Positions 1 through 8,306 of a stretch of 64,000 bases of DNA are shown piece after piece. Below the pieces are notes generated by a model, which worked only from the letters and a program-made list of their open reading frames with translations, was not told where the DNA came from and made no database searches. Numbering within the stretch: the stretch's first letter is position 1; each line of letters opens with the position of its first letter. Source of the stretch: CATOSK01 sp963665735 (GTDB taxonomy: Bacteria > Chloroflexota > Dehalococcoidia > Lucifugimonadales > UBA3495); NCBI GenBank assembly GCA_963665735.1, contig OY762444.1, positions 1,984,001-2,048,000 of the forward strand. The letters are read 5' to 3'. Both the position numbers and the translations under genes were made by a program.

Positions 1-644
1 AGGGCGGTCAGGTAAAGCTCGCCGTTGGCCCTGGGGGAGGCCAGCATGGGCAGCCGCTTGGCCAGCCAGGGCCGTTGAAAGCAATAGACGCCGACGTTGA
101 CTTCGGCGTTGAAACCGCCCGGCAAACCGCCGGGGAAACCATCGAGGGCATCAATATCGTCGGGCAAATCGCGGGCTTCAACAATGCCGTCAACCTGGCC
201 GCCTTCGTCCCGGACAACCCGGCCCAGGTCGCCGGGGGGCAAGCCGGTGGCGGTCAACAGGGTCATCCGGTTTTCGCGGTGGTGGTGGCGTTGGGTCAAG
301 GCTTGCAGGGAATTGAGGGAGACCAGGGGCATATCGCAGTTGAGGACGAGGACCTGGGAACAATCGTCGTCCAGCAGGGGCATGGCGCGGGCCACGGCGT
401 CGCCGGTGCCTCGGGGCCGGCGCTGGAGGGCGTAGGTCACGGCGTCGCCCAGCAGTTCGCGAATGGCGGAGCGGTTGTCGGGAGAGACTACGACGACGAT
501 TTTGGAGATGCCCAAGCCGTTGAGCAGGCGGACGGGGTAGCGGAGCATGGGTTGGCCGCAGACGGGATGGAGGGCCTTGGGGATGCGGGAGTTCATGCGG
601 CTGCCGCGTCCGGCGGCGAGGATGATTCCGGCCCAGCCTTGCAT
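1..644 (-). CDS. glmU: Bifunctional UDP-GlcNAc pyrophosphorylase/GlcN-1-P acetyltransferase, N-terminal part (cut by window edge)
   Basis: Reading leftward from an ATG at 642-644, the frame stays open to the window edge, giving about 214 residues. The N-terminus carries the nucleotidyltransferase signature LAAGRGSRM with the downstream PKAL lysine, then PRGTGDAVA, the metal-site CDMPL and GRVVRD. These are the conserved blocks of the uridylyltransferase domain of GlmU, which makes UDP-GlcNAc for peptidoglycan. The C-terminal acetyltransferase left-handed beta-helix would lie beyond the window, so a stand-alone nucleotidyltransferase cannot be excluded. A GGAGG Shine-Dalgarno lies about 9 bases before the ATG, and an extended -10 promoter lies 40 bases upstream. 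Confidence 0.9.
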   Translation of the reverse strand, partial: MQGWAGIILAAGRGSRMNSRIPKALHPVCGQPMLRYPVRLLNGLGISKIVVVVSPDNRSAIRELLGDAVTYALQRRPRGTGDAVARAMPLLDDDCSQVLVLNCDMPLVSLNSLQALTQRHHHRENRMTLLTATGLPPGDLGRVVRDEGGQVDGIVEARDLPDDIDALDGFPGGLPGGFNAEVNVGVYCFQRPWLAKRLPMLASPRANGELYLTA

Positions 645-682
645 GGTTTGGCCTCCGTTTTGATGGTAAGGGTATGGCGGGG

Positions 683-691
683 ATTATAGCA
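683..691 (-). promoter_or_regulatory. Extended -10 promoter of glmU
   Basis: On the minus strand the sequence TGCTATAAT lies 39 bases upstream of the glmU ATG, predicting a leader of about 32 bases. No convincing -35 box is visible, as is common for extended -10 promoters. The same nine-base motif occurs at three other places in the window. Confidence 0.65.
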
Positions 692-1010
692 GTTGGGTTT
701 TAGGCCCGGGTGGAACCCTTCCCCTGGGTAGGGGGCGGCGGGTGAAAATTTTACCTTTTTGTCCATTTTCGTCCATTTTTGACCATTTGAGCGTGGACTT
801 GGGGGTTGGATGTGTCCAGGAAGTGTCCATTTTGGGGGATATTTGGGCGGTTTTGGCGATTTTGGACACTTTTTGGGCGGGTTTTGGTCAGGGATTTTTC
901 GGTTGTTTTGGGGTCTCCTTTTGGTTGGTTTTCGGGGTTGCCCGGCCGGGCGTTCCGGCTTTGCCCCGTCCCTTCAAGGGGGACGTTAAGCTGCCGCCGG
1001 TGGGGCGTGG

Positions 1011-1123
1011 CCGACTACCGCCGCTACCACCCCGCAGGGGAGCAGCCACCCGTCGTCCAGGGGCGCGGGCCGACTACCGCCGCTACCACCCCGAAGGGGA
1101 GCAGCCACCCGTCGTCCAGGGGC
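1011..1123. repeat. Two 54-bp direct repeats with 59-bp period
   Basis: Copies at 1011-1064 and 1070-1123 differ at only about one position. Each contains a CCCC-loop-GGGG mini-hairpin, GAA in one copy and GCA in the other. The repeat lies in noncoding sequence about 370 bases upstream of the glmU start. Function unknown; candidate structured RNA or protein-binding repeat. Confidence 0.6.
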
Positions 1124-2194
1124 ACGCCCGACTTTTGCCGAAGCCGCCGCTCGGTGGAGGGGGCTGCATGGCGCCCGTCGGTGGGGGCGGGTTGCCGCAG
1201 CGGAGTCGTTAGACCTCGCATCGGATAAGAGCCATGGTTATCCGGGAGGGACTCTCGACGCAAACGGCGGGGTTGGTGTTACATGGGCGGTTCCTCCTGG
1301 GGCAAGGATGGGGATTCCTGGGGTGTTGCCGATGGGGTAAGCATAGAACGGATGTACGATGATTGTCAAGGGGGGGTTGGTCGGTTGGGGGGACGCACCC
1401 CCACCCCAGCCCTCCCCCTGGTAGGGGGAGGGGGTTATTGATGAGGTGTCCAATGGGCGCAAGACTGGTTCGGGGAGTAGGGTTTCTGGATTCCGGCTTT
1501 CGCCGGAATGACGGGTTTGGGGATGTGGGATGGTTTCGTGGGGGGAAGGTTGGTAGGGGCGGGGATGTGGATTCCGGTTTTCGCGGGAATGACGGTGGGG
1601 GATCGGCGGCGTTGGTTTCTGGCAAGGGTTTCTGGATTCCGGCCTGCGCCGGAATGACGGGTTGGGGGTGGGGGATGGTTTGGTGGGGGTAGGGTTGGTT
1701 TGGGGTGGTGATGGTAGGGCAACCACAAGGGTTGCCCCTACGGGTGTTGGGAAGGATTTGTTGAGTGGATAGTGGTTAGTGGTTAAGTTGCTCCTACGGG
1801 TGGTTGGGGGTTTGTTTTCGGCAATCGGGTTGGTGGTGAAGGTTGGTAGGGGCGCACGGCCGTGCGCCCCTACGGGTGGTCAGGGGTGTTTCGTGGGGGC
1901 AAGGTTGGTTGAGGTTGAGGAGGTTCACCCCCATCCTAACCTTCCCCCGTCAAGGGGGAAGGGACTATTGAAACGCCTCCTAACGCCGTTCCTGGCGACT
2001 TTGCAATCGTCCCGTGTCAGTTTGGGGTGGTTCGACAGGCTCACCACGAACGGGATGGCGGGGGGGTTCTGGATTCCGGCTTTCGCCGGAATGACGGGTT
2101 GGGCGGGGCGTAGTTGGGGAGGGGCGACGGACAGGAATGTCCATCGCGCCGATGGGGGGTTTTTCCGTTTCTGACTATATCCGGTTGGTTGCCG

Positions 2195-2224
2195 TTGGCT
2201 TGATGGGTTATCATAGGGGATAAT
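2195..2224 (+). promoter_or_regulatory. Candidate promoter of thrC
   Basis: TTGGCT at 2195-2200 and GATAAT at 2219-2224 are separated by 18 bases, 24 bases before the thrC ATG. An AAGGAAA Shine-Dalgarno follows at about 2234-2240. Confidence 0.45.
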
Positions 2225-2247
2225 CGACAGCCCAAGGAAACGAGCCG

Positions 2248-3426
2248 ATGTTCAGCTATTTGGACCATTTGGAATGTACCCAGTGCGGCGCGACTTTTCC
2301 CCATACCCAACTCAGCAAGATTAGCGCCTGCTGCGGCAAGGTGCTTTTCGCCCGCTATGACCTGCCCCGACTGGCGCGGGAAGTTGACCGCAACGACTGG
2401 GTTGACCGTCCTTCTACCATGTGGCGGTTTACCGAGTTGCTGCCGGTGGCTGACCCCGGCAATATCCTGACCCTGGGAGAGGGGGGCACTCCCCTGCTGG
2501 AAACCAGGACTCTGGCCTCCAAGCTGGGGCTGAAGCGGCTGCTGGTGAAGGAAGAGGGGCTTAACCCCACCGGCACCTTCAAGGCGCGGGGCATTTCCGC
2601 CGCCGTTTCCAAGGCCCACGAACTGGGCGTTACCGGGTTCACCATGCCGTCGGCCGGCAACGCCGCCGGCGCGGCCGCCGCCTACGGGGCGCGGGCCAAT
2701 CTGCCGGTCAAGGTGTTCATGCCCAAGGACGCCCCCGCCGCCAACAAGAAAGAATCGGTCATGTCCGGCTCGGAGCTTAACCTGGTGGACGGGTTAATCA
2801 GCGACGCCGGACGCATCGCCGTAGCCGTGGCGGAAGAGCAGGACTTGTTTGACCTTTCCACCCTGAAGGAACCCTACCGGGCCGAAGGCAAGAAGACGAT
2901 GGGGTTGGAAATCGCCATGCAATTGGGCTGGCAAATGCCCGACGCCATTGTCTATCCCACCGGGGGCGGCACCGGGATTATCGGGATGTACAAGGGCTTT
3001 CAAGAGTTGCTGGAAATGGGCTGGATTGAAGGCAAGCCGCCCAAGTTCATCGCAGTGCAGGCGTCGGGCTGCCAGCCCATCGTCAAGGCTTTCAACGAAG
3101 GCAAGGATACCGCCGAACCGTGGCCCAACGCCGCTACCATCGCCGACGGCCTGCGGGTGCCCGGCCCCTTCGCCGACTATCTGATATTGAAGGCCATTCG
3201 GGAGACGGGGGGGACGGCGCTGGCGGTGGAGGACGACGAGATGGTCGAGGCCATGTACGAACTGGCGGCCACCGAGGGAATCATCGCCTGCCCGGAGGGG
3301 GCGGCGACTTTGGTGGGGTTGAAACATCTGTTGAAACAGGGTTTCCTTGGCCCGGAGGAGACTATCGTATTGCTGAACACCGGGTCGGGCTACAAGTACC
3401 TGGACTTGATTAAGGACGGGGATTAG
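2248..3426 (+). CDS. thrC: Threonine synthase
   Basis: A 392-residue PLP enzyme that converts O-phosphohomoserine to threonine. A small N-terminal zinc-ribbon-like segment (CTQC near residue 12, CC near 34) precedes the fold-type II core, as in the archaeal/plant-like ThrC class. The PLP lysine sits in TGTFKARG (about residue 114). The cofactor and phosphate loops SAGNAAGA and PTGGGTGIIG are intact. Length is normal for the family. An AAGGAA Shine-Dalgarno supports the start. The gene stands alone, followed by palindromic repeats. A threonine dehydratase or cysteate synthase relative is less likely given the complete ThrC N-terminus. Confidence 0.93.
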   Translation: MFSYLDHLECTQCGATFPHTQLSKISACCGKVLFARYDLPRLAREVDRNDWVDRPSTMWRFTELLPVADPGNILTLGEGGTPLLETRTLASKLGLKRLLVKEEGLNPTGTFKARGISAAVSKAHELGVTGFTMPSAGNAAGAAAAYGARANLPVKVFMPKDAPAANKKESVMSGSELNLVDGLISDAGRIAVAVAEEQDLFDLSTLKEPYRAEGKKTMGLEIAMQLGWQMPDAIVYPTGGGTGIIGMYKGFQELLEMGWIEGKPPKFIAVQASGCQPIVKAFNEGKDTAEPWPNAATIADGLRVPGPFADYLILKAIRETGGTALAVEDDEMVEAMYELAATEGIIACPEGAATLVGLKHLLKQGFLGPEETIVLLNTGSGYKYLDLIKDGD

Positions 3427-3895
3427 GACGGGTGGGGGTGCGGGAGTTTTCGCGATGGGTAATGGCATTGGCTGTTGGGATTTCTGGATTCCGGCCTGCG
3501 CCGGAATGACGGGTTGGGGTCGGCGAGGTTGGTTTGGGGGAAGGATGTGGATTCCCGCTTTCGCGGGAATGACGGTGGGGGTGGGGGTTGGTTTCGTGGG
3601 GGCGAGGATGGTTGAGTCTGGTCAGGGTTGGTTGCGGTTGGGATTTCTGGATTCCGGCCTGCGCCGGAATGACGGGTTGGGGGCCGGCTCAGAATGCCAT
3701 GGGGGAGGATGGGTGGGTCTGGTCAGGGTTGTTGGCGGTTGGGATTTCTGGATTCCGGCTTTCGCCGGAATGACGGGTTGGGGTTGGCGAGGATGGTTGA
3801 GAGGAAGGATGTGGATTCCCGCTTTCGCGGGAATGACGGGGAAAATGCGGGAATGACGGTGGGGGTGGGGGTTGGTCGGTTGGGTTGGCGATGAC
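3427..3895. repeat. Intergenic array of dRS3-like palindromes
   Basis: At least five copies of the ATTCC(C/G)-N8-(G/C)GGAAT palindrome followed by GACGG, near 3486, 3548, 3648, 3748 and 3809, separated by G-rich spacers. Two sequence types alternate: one with arm ATTCCC and one with ATTCCGGC. Nothing else is visible before ispH. Confidence 0.8.
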
Positions 3896-3912
3896 TGCGG
3901 AGGAAAGGAAAT

Positions 3913-4818
3913 ATGGTTGAAGTAATCCTCAGCTCTCCCCGGGGGTTTTGCGCCGGGGTGGTGCGGGCGATTCAGGTGGTGGAACTGTGCCTGGAACGGT
4001 TCGGCCCGCCGGTGTATGTCAAGCATCAGATTGTCCACAATCCCTACGTGGTGGCCGAATTGGAGAACAAGGGGGCCATTACCGTTGAGGAAGTGGAGGA
4101 AGTGCCGCCCGGCTCGCTGGTGGTCTTTTCCGCCCACGGCTCGCCGCCAGACGACTTTCGGAAGGCCGAAGAACGCGGTCTCCGAATCATTGACGCCGTT
4201 TGTCCCCTGGTCACGCGGGTGCATAACGAGGCCAAGAAGTACCACCGGGAGGGCAAGAAGGTGCTGCTGGTGGGCCACCGGGGGCACCAGGAAGTGCGGG
4301 GAACGATGGGCCAGGCGCCGATTACCCTGGTGGACGACAGCGCCGGCGGCCAGATTCCCGAATGGGACGGCGATTCCCAGGTGGCGGTGCTGACGCAGAC
4401 CACCCTGTCGGTGGGGGATACCGCCGAGGTGATTGACTCGATTTCCGGGCGTTTCCCCGATGCCATCGTCCGCAACGACATCTGCTACGCCACCACCAAC
4501 CGCCAGCAGGCCGTCAACGAAATGGCTAACCTGGTGGACGTGGTGCTGGTCATCGGGGCGGAGAACAGTTCCAACTGCAACCGGCTGCGGGAAGTGGCCG
4601 AGTCTCTGGGAGTGCCGGCCTACCTGGTCAACGGCCCGGAGGAAATAGACGCCGCCTGGCTGCGAGACAAAAACACCGTGGGCGTCACCTCCGGGGCGTC
4701 AACCCCGGAGGTGCTGGTGGAACAGGTGATTGAGTCGCTGCATCCCGACAGAGTGACCCTGCTGTCCGGGGCCGAGGAAGACGTATCCTTCACCCTGCCG
4801 CGGGAACTCCGCGACTAA
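3913..4818 (+). CDS. ispH: 4-hydroxy-3-methylbut-2-enyl diphosphate reductase
   Basis: A 301-residue iron-sulfur reductase, the last step of the MEP isoprenoid pathway, producing IPP and DMAPP from HMBPP. The three cluster cysteines are visible in RGFCAGV (about residue 13), DAVCPLV (about 96) and CYATTNRQ (about 193). The proton-relay histidines lie in HQIVHNP and SAHG, and the catalytic glutamate region of the family is also present. Length is typical. The start has a strong GGAGGAAAGG ribosome site. The downstream gene, a flippase-like membrane protein, begins within about 50 bases and may be co-transcribed. Confidence 0.95.
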   Translation: MVEVILSSPRGFCAGVVRAIQVVELCLERFGPPVYVKHQIVHNPYVVAELENKGAITVEEVEEVPPGSLVVFSAHGSPPDDFRKAEERGLRIIDAVCPLVTRVHNEAKKYHREGKKVLLVGHRGHQEVRGTMGQAPITLVDDSAGGQIPEWDGDSQVAVLTQTTLSVGDTAEVIDSISGRFPDAIVRNDICYATTNRQQAVNEMANLVDVVLVIGAENSSNCNRLREVAESLGVPAYLVNGPEEIDAAWLRDKNTVGVTSGASTPEVLVEQVIESLHPDRVTLLSGAEEDVSFTLPRELRD

Positions 4819-4866
4819 AACCGCCCTGGACTTGCCCCCTTGCTGTCTCCCGCCGGTCTAGGCCCC

Positions 4867-5928
4867 ATGCTGCGCTCCCTGTTCCGTCAAGACCGGCCGG
4901 CGTCGCTGGGGCGGCGCGCCGTTTCGCTGCCCACTCTGGCGTCGCTGGCCCTGGCCCTGGGCTTCCTCGGTTTCCTGGTATTCCGGTTCGACGTTGACCT
5001 GGCCGCCACCTGGGAAACCGTCAAGAACGCTAACGTCGGGCTGCTGGCGTTGGCGGCGTTGATTCACTACACCTCTTTCCTGTGGCGAGGAGCGCGCTGG
5101 AAGATTCTGCTGCAAAACGCCCACGGGGCCGAGACCCGGCGGCCCGGTGTCTGGCACTGTTCGGAGCTGGTCTTGTTGGGCTGGTTCGCCAACTCCATCG
5201 GCTGGCTGCGCATGGGCGACGCTTACCGGGCCTACCTGTACCACCACGACCGGGAGGCGTCCTTTTCCCGCACCGCCGGGACGATTGTTTCGGAGCGGAT
5301 GCTGGACACGATTCTGGTGGTGGCGCTGCTGGCGGGGGCGATGCTCTTTCTGGCGGCCTCCGGCTCTCAAGTATCCTGGACGGTGCTGGTGGTGGCGGTG
5401 GGGTTGCTGGCCGTCCTGGGCTTGGGATTGCTGGCGATTACCCAACTGGTGCGGATTGGTTCGCGCTTGCCCGCCCGCCTGAACGATTGGCTGCGGCAGT
5501 TCCAGGAAGGAATCTGGAAGAGTTGGGGGGAAATGCCGCGGGTGACTGCCCTGGGATTGCTGGGGTGGCTGGCGGAAACTTGCCGGCTGTACCTGGTGGT
5601 CATGGCGTTGGGACTGGATTTGGACCTGGCGTTGATAGTTTTCATAACGCTGGCCAACTCGTTGCTGACGCTGGCCCCCACGCCCGGCGGCGTCGGCGCG
5701 GTGGAGTCGGGCGTGGGCGGTCTGCTGATGCGGTTGTCCACGCTGACGGCCAGCGGCGCGGCGGCGCTGATTCTGGTTGACCGGGCCATCAGTTATTTGA
5801 GCGTCATCCTCACGGGGAGTTTGTTGTTCCTGGTGCGCCCGGCGTACCGGCGGCCGGCGTCTGAGACGGTGGCGCAGACCACCGCCAGCCCTTCCGAGGA
5901 AAGTAAGGAATCCCAGGCCCGTGAGTGA
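4867..5928 (+). CDS. Lysylphosphatidylglycerol-synthase-type/UPF0104 membrane protein
   Basis: About 353 residues with roughly eight hydrophobic segments. Family landmarks are WRGARWKILL in the first loop, SERMLDTILVV, and the terminal PTPGGVGAVE block. This matches the YbhN/AglD/MprF flippase-like membrane domain, but the cytosolic aminoacyl-transferase part of MprF is absent. The role is probably lipid or lipid-linked intermediate translocation; the substrate is unknown. The ATG at 4867 is preferred, though an in-frame TTG at 4840 is possible and neither has a clear Shine-Dalgarno. Its position just after ispH hints at a link to isoprenoid lipids, which is an inference. Confidence 0.8.
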   Translation: MLRSLFRQDRPASLGRRAVSLPTLASLALALGFLGFLVFRFDVDLAATWETVKNANVGLLALAALIHYTSFLWRGARWKILLQNAHGAETRRPGVWHCSELVLLGWFANSIGWLRMGDAYRAYLYHHDREASFSRTAGTIVSERMLDTILVVALLAGAMLFLAASGSQVSWTVLVVAVGLLAVLGLGLLAITQLVRIGSRLPARLNDWLRQFQEGIWKSWGEMPRVTALGLLGWLAETCRLYLVVMALGLDLDLALIVFITLANSLLTLAPTPGGVGAVESGVGGLLMRLSTLTASGAAALILVDRAISYLSVILTGSLLFLVRPAYRRPASETVAQTTASPSEESKESQARE

Positions 5929-6059
5929 GGGACGTTCACCCCCATCCTAACCTTCCCCCATCAAGGGGGAAGGGACTACAAGGCCAGCGTTGGGCGTTGG
6001 CAAGGATTTCTGGATTCCGGCTTTTGCCGGAGTGACGGGTTCGCCGGGAGACAGGGCAA

Positions 6060-6431
6060 ATGCTTTACACCGCCAGTTTCTACGCGCCAGATAATTGGGT
6101 AGGCCGGGCTTTCCGGGTGTCGCGGCAACACCCGCGGGGACGCCGGGTTGCGTGGGAGACGCTGCCCTTCTTCTACCCGGAGCGGGAGTTGCTGCGGGCC
6201 TACCGACAGGGGGATTTGGACTTTGACGCCCTTTCCTGCGCCTACCGGGATGGGCTGGAGCGCAAACTTGGGGATGACCCGGACTTGCGCCGTTGGGTTG
6301 AGGCGGCGACCGGGTTGGGAGACTTTACGCTGCTGTGCTTTGAACCGGCGGGGCAGCCGTGCCACCGCCTGGTTCTGGCCCAATGGCTGTTGGAAAAAGC
6401 CCCGGCCCTGGAAGTGGGGGAGTTGCGCTGA
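6060..6431 (+). CDS. DUF488-like small protein
   Basis: A 123-residue protein beginning LYTASFYAP and ending EKAPALEVGELR, resembling the DUF488/YeaO group of unknown function. It has a good GGGAGACAGGG ribosome site. It converges on the Uma2 gene that follows on the opposite strand, with 73 bases between the stops. The last part of this gene is duplicated near 15.55 kb, next to another Uma2 copy, where it is truncated. Family assignment rests on remembered resemblance only. Confidence 0.6.
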   Translation: MLYTASFYAPDNWVGRAFRVSRQHPRGRRVAWETLPFFYPERELLRAYRQGDLDFDALSCAYRDGLERKLGDDPDLRRWVEAATGLGDFTLLCFEPAGQPCHRLVLAQWLLEKAPALEVGELR

Positions 6432-6504
6432 ATCATGGTTAGTGGCGCAGGGAAAACCCCGGCGGAAAGTGGCACCGGACGCCCACCGTTGAAATTGGTT
6501 GGCG

Positions 6505-7299
6505 TCAGGGGTTGCGGCGGCGGAGTCGTTCTTCCAGTTCGCGGACACGGGCTTCAGCCGCGTTCCGGGCTTCCCGTTCGGCGGTGGCCCGAGTTTCGGC
6601 GTTGCCGGCCCGCATTTCAGCGCTGTTGGCCCGAATTTCGGCGCTGTCGGCGCGGGCGCGTTCAGACTCAAGGGTATTGATGGGCCGGCCGGTGGCCGGG
6701 TCGTAAAACAGCAACGCACCGCTTTCCCAACGGAGGTTCAGGTTCAACGTAGGGCTGTAGCCCTGCAAGCTCCCGTCGGCCAGTTCCTCAAGGGCAACGG
6801 GTTGGTACACTCCATCCACCAGAATGTCCCCGGCCAGCCGCGTCCCGTGATGCTCCCCCGTCTCGTCAAACCGCCAGTATTCCCCAATGCCCAGGGCCGC
6901 GTAGTCCTCCCGCTTCTCCGTTGCGTCGGTCCGTCCGGTGCTGCGGGAGGCGATTTCCATAGCGAAGTCCGGCGGCTTCCCCTGCTCCTCGATGATGTAC
7001 CCGTTGCTGTCCTTGTAGGCCGCCGGGTCCGCGTCAAAGGCCACCAGCAGGTCGGGGTAGCGGCTGCCCGCCAGGGAACGGGTGGGCCGTACCACCATGT
7101 AGCGATCCCCGGCCACCAGGGTCGTTTCGGGGTCGCCCAGGTGTTGGGCCAGCAAGTGCTGCCGGAGGTGGTAAGCGTTGCCGTTGATGGTCAGGTGGTC
7201 GAAACTGGTCATCTTGTCTTCCGGGTCTTCCGGCGGGTCGGGCAGCCGGAAACGGCCCGTGAGCTGGGACGTTTTGGCGAAGATGTCGGGTGTGGTCAT
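6505..7299 (-). CDS. Uma2 family (DUF820) putative endonuclease, copy 1
   Basis: A 264-residue member of the Uma2/DUF820 group, which has a PD-(D/E)XK restriction-endonuclease-like fold and whose biological role is unclear. The core holds YPDLLVAFD (acidic metal ligand, about residue 83), FAMEIASRST (glutamate, about 115) and EYWRFD. The last 60 residues are an Ala/Arg/Glu-rich coiled coil with imperfect repeats of ARADSAE/ARAGNAE. An AGGTGCGAC site precedes the ATG. It lies 35 bases downstream of a diverged paralog and is almost identical to the gene at 14.7 kb on the other strand, so a recent inverted duplication is evident. Confidence 0.87.
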   Translation of the reverse strand: MTTPDIFAKTSQLTGRFRLPDPPEDPEDKMTSFDHLTINGNAYHLRQHLLAQHLGDPETTLVAGDRYMVVRPTRSLAGSRYPDLLVAFDADPAAYKDSNGYIIEEQGKPPDFAMEIASRSTGRTDATEKREDYAALGIGEYWRFDETGEHHGTRLAGDILVDGVYQPVALEELADGSLQGYSPTLNLNLRWESGALLFYDPATGRPINTLESERARADSAEIRANSAEMRAGNAETRATAEREARNAAEARVRELEERLRRRNP

Positions 7300-7334
7300 G
7301 TCGCACCTGGCGTTGGTCGGGGTAAGGGCTGGCG

Positions 7335-8045
7335 TCAGGGATTGCGGCGGCGGATCTGTTCTTCCAGTTCGCGGACCCGGGCTTCGGCGATGTCGGCCCG
7401 GGAGCGTTCGTATTCCATCGTAGCGATGGGCCGGCCCGTGGCAGGGTCGTAAAATAACAACTCGCCAGCCTCCCAGCGCAGGTACAGGTCCAGCACGGGG
7501 CTGTAGCCTTGCAAGCTCCCGCCCGGCAACTCTTCGATCTCTATGGCAACGTACTGGCCGTCAACCAGCATATCCCCGGCCAGCCTTGTACCGTGGAATT
7601 CTCCTGTCTTGTCAAACCGCCAGTATTCACCGATGCCCAGGGCGGCGTAGTCCTCCCGCTTACCCGTCACGTCGGTCAGCCGGGAACTGCGGGAGGCTAT
7701 TTCCAGCGCGAATTCCGGGGGTTTACCCTGCTCGGATATGACGTAGCCGTTAGTGGCTTCGTAGGCCGCCGGGTCCACGTCAAAGGCCACCAGCAGGTCG
7801 GGGTAGCGGCTGCCCGCCAAGGCCCGGGTCGGCCTGACCACCAGGTAGTGTTCGCCGGAAACCAGGATTCGGTCCCGACTGGCGGGGCGCTGGGCCATGA
7901 GGTGCTGTTTGAGGTAGTGGGCATTGCCGTTGATGGCTAGGTGGTCGAAACTGGTCATCTTGTCTTCCGGGTCTTCCGGCGGGTCGGGCAGCCGGAACTG
8001 GCCCGTGAGTTGGGACGTTTTGGCGAAGGTGTCGGGTGTGGTCAT
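7335..8045 (-). CDS. Uma2 family (DUF820) putative endonuclease, copy 2
   Basis: A 236-residue paralog of the neighbouring Uma2 gene, with the same N-terminus MTTPDTFAKTS, the core YPDLLVAFD and FALEIASRSS, and a much shorter coiled-coil tail. The ATG at 8043-8045 is preferred over an upstream in-frame start because AGGTGCGAT directly precedes it and the paralog starts at the same residue. It is the first gene of a two-gene minus-strand unit. Its roughly 90-base upstream sequence is closely matched upstream of the 14.7 kb copy. Upstream (8046-8306) there are two dRS3-like palindromes and no gene. Confidence 0.85.
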   Translation of the reverse strand: MTTPDTFAKTSQLTGQFRLPDPPEDPEDKMTSFDHLAINGNAHYLKQHLMAQRPASRDRILVSGEHYLVVRPTRALAGSRYPDLLVAFDVDPAAYEATNGYVISEQGKPPEFALEIASRSSRLTDVTGKREDYAALGIGEYWRFDKTGEFHGTRLAGDMLVDGQYVAIEIEELPGGSLQGYSPVLDLYLRWEAGELLFYDPATGRPIATMEYERSRADIAEARVRELEEQIRRRNP

Positions 8046-8306
8046 ATCGCACCTGGCGTTGGGCCATAGGGGAAGAATGGCGCTGCCGCTTTTGGGAGTC
8101 CTCAAAGGCGTTGTTCTATCTGGTATATTTTACATCATCGGTTATTGAGGTTGAAACCGGATTTCCGGAATCCGGTTTTCGCCGGAATAACGGGTTTTGG
8201 GCGAAGGATGTGGATTCCCGCTTTCGCGGGAATGACGGTAGAGGCACGGGAATGACGGATTTGTTGAGAGGGGAGGATTTTCCGTCGGGGCGGCGATAGG
8301 CCCAGA

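Larger units (their letters stand above)
645..2194. repeat. Long intergenic block with mixed repeat modules
   Basis: No convincing gene is visible; the open frames here are repetitive or shadow frames. From left to right it holds GTCCA-rich sequence (about 755-890), a 59-bp tandem repeat (1011-1123), a C-rich/G-rich inverted repeat (1395-1434), dRS3-like palindromes near 1488, 1569, 1631 and 2071, a GGGCAACC/GGTTGCCC inverted repeat (about 1716-1741), a GGGGCGCACGG/CCGTGCGCCCC palindrome (about 1845-1877), a second C-rich stem (1923-1964) and a TTCGACAGGCTCACCACGAAC element (about 2030-2054). Confidence 0.7.

Noticed and set aside
1060..1110. CCCCGAAGGGGAGCAGCC recalls the SRP RNA apical loop
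   Set aside because: The 5' side of the conserved internal loop (CAGG) and the GGAA tetraloop are absent, and the segment is a tandem repeat.
1011..1123. GGGGTGGTAGCGGCGG on the minus strand recalls the T-box bulge sequence
   Set aside because: The match is imperfect, there is no specifier stem, and no aminoacyl-tRNA synthetase or amino-acid gene lies downstream on that strand.
742..1228. Open frames of 140-156 codons in the glmU upstream gap
   Set aside because: They run through a DNA tandem repeat, have no ribosome site and no domain features.
4867..5928. Full MprF lysyl-phosphatidylglycerol synthase
   Set aside because: Only the membrane domain is present; the aminoacyl-transferase domain is missing.
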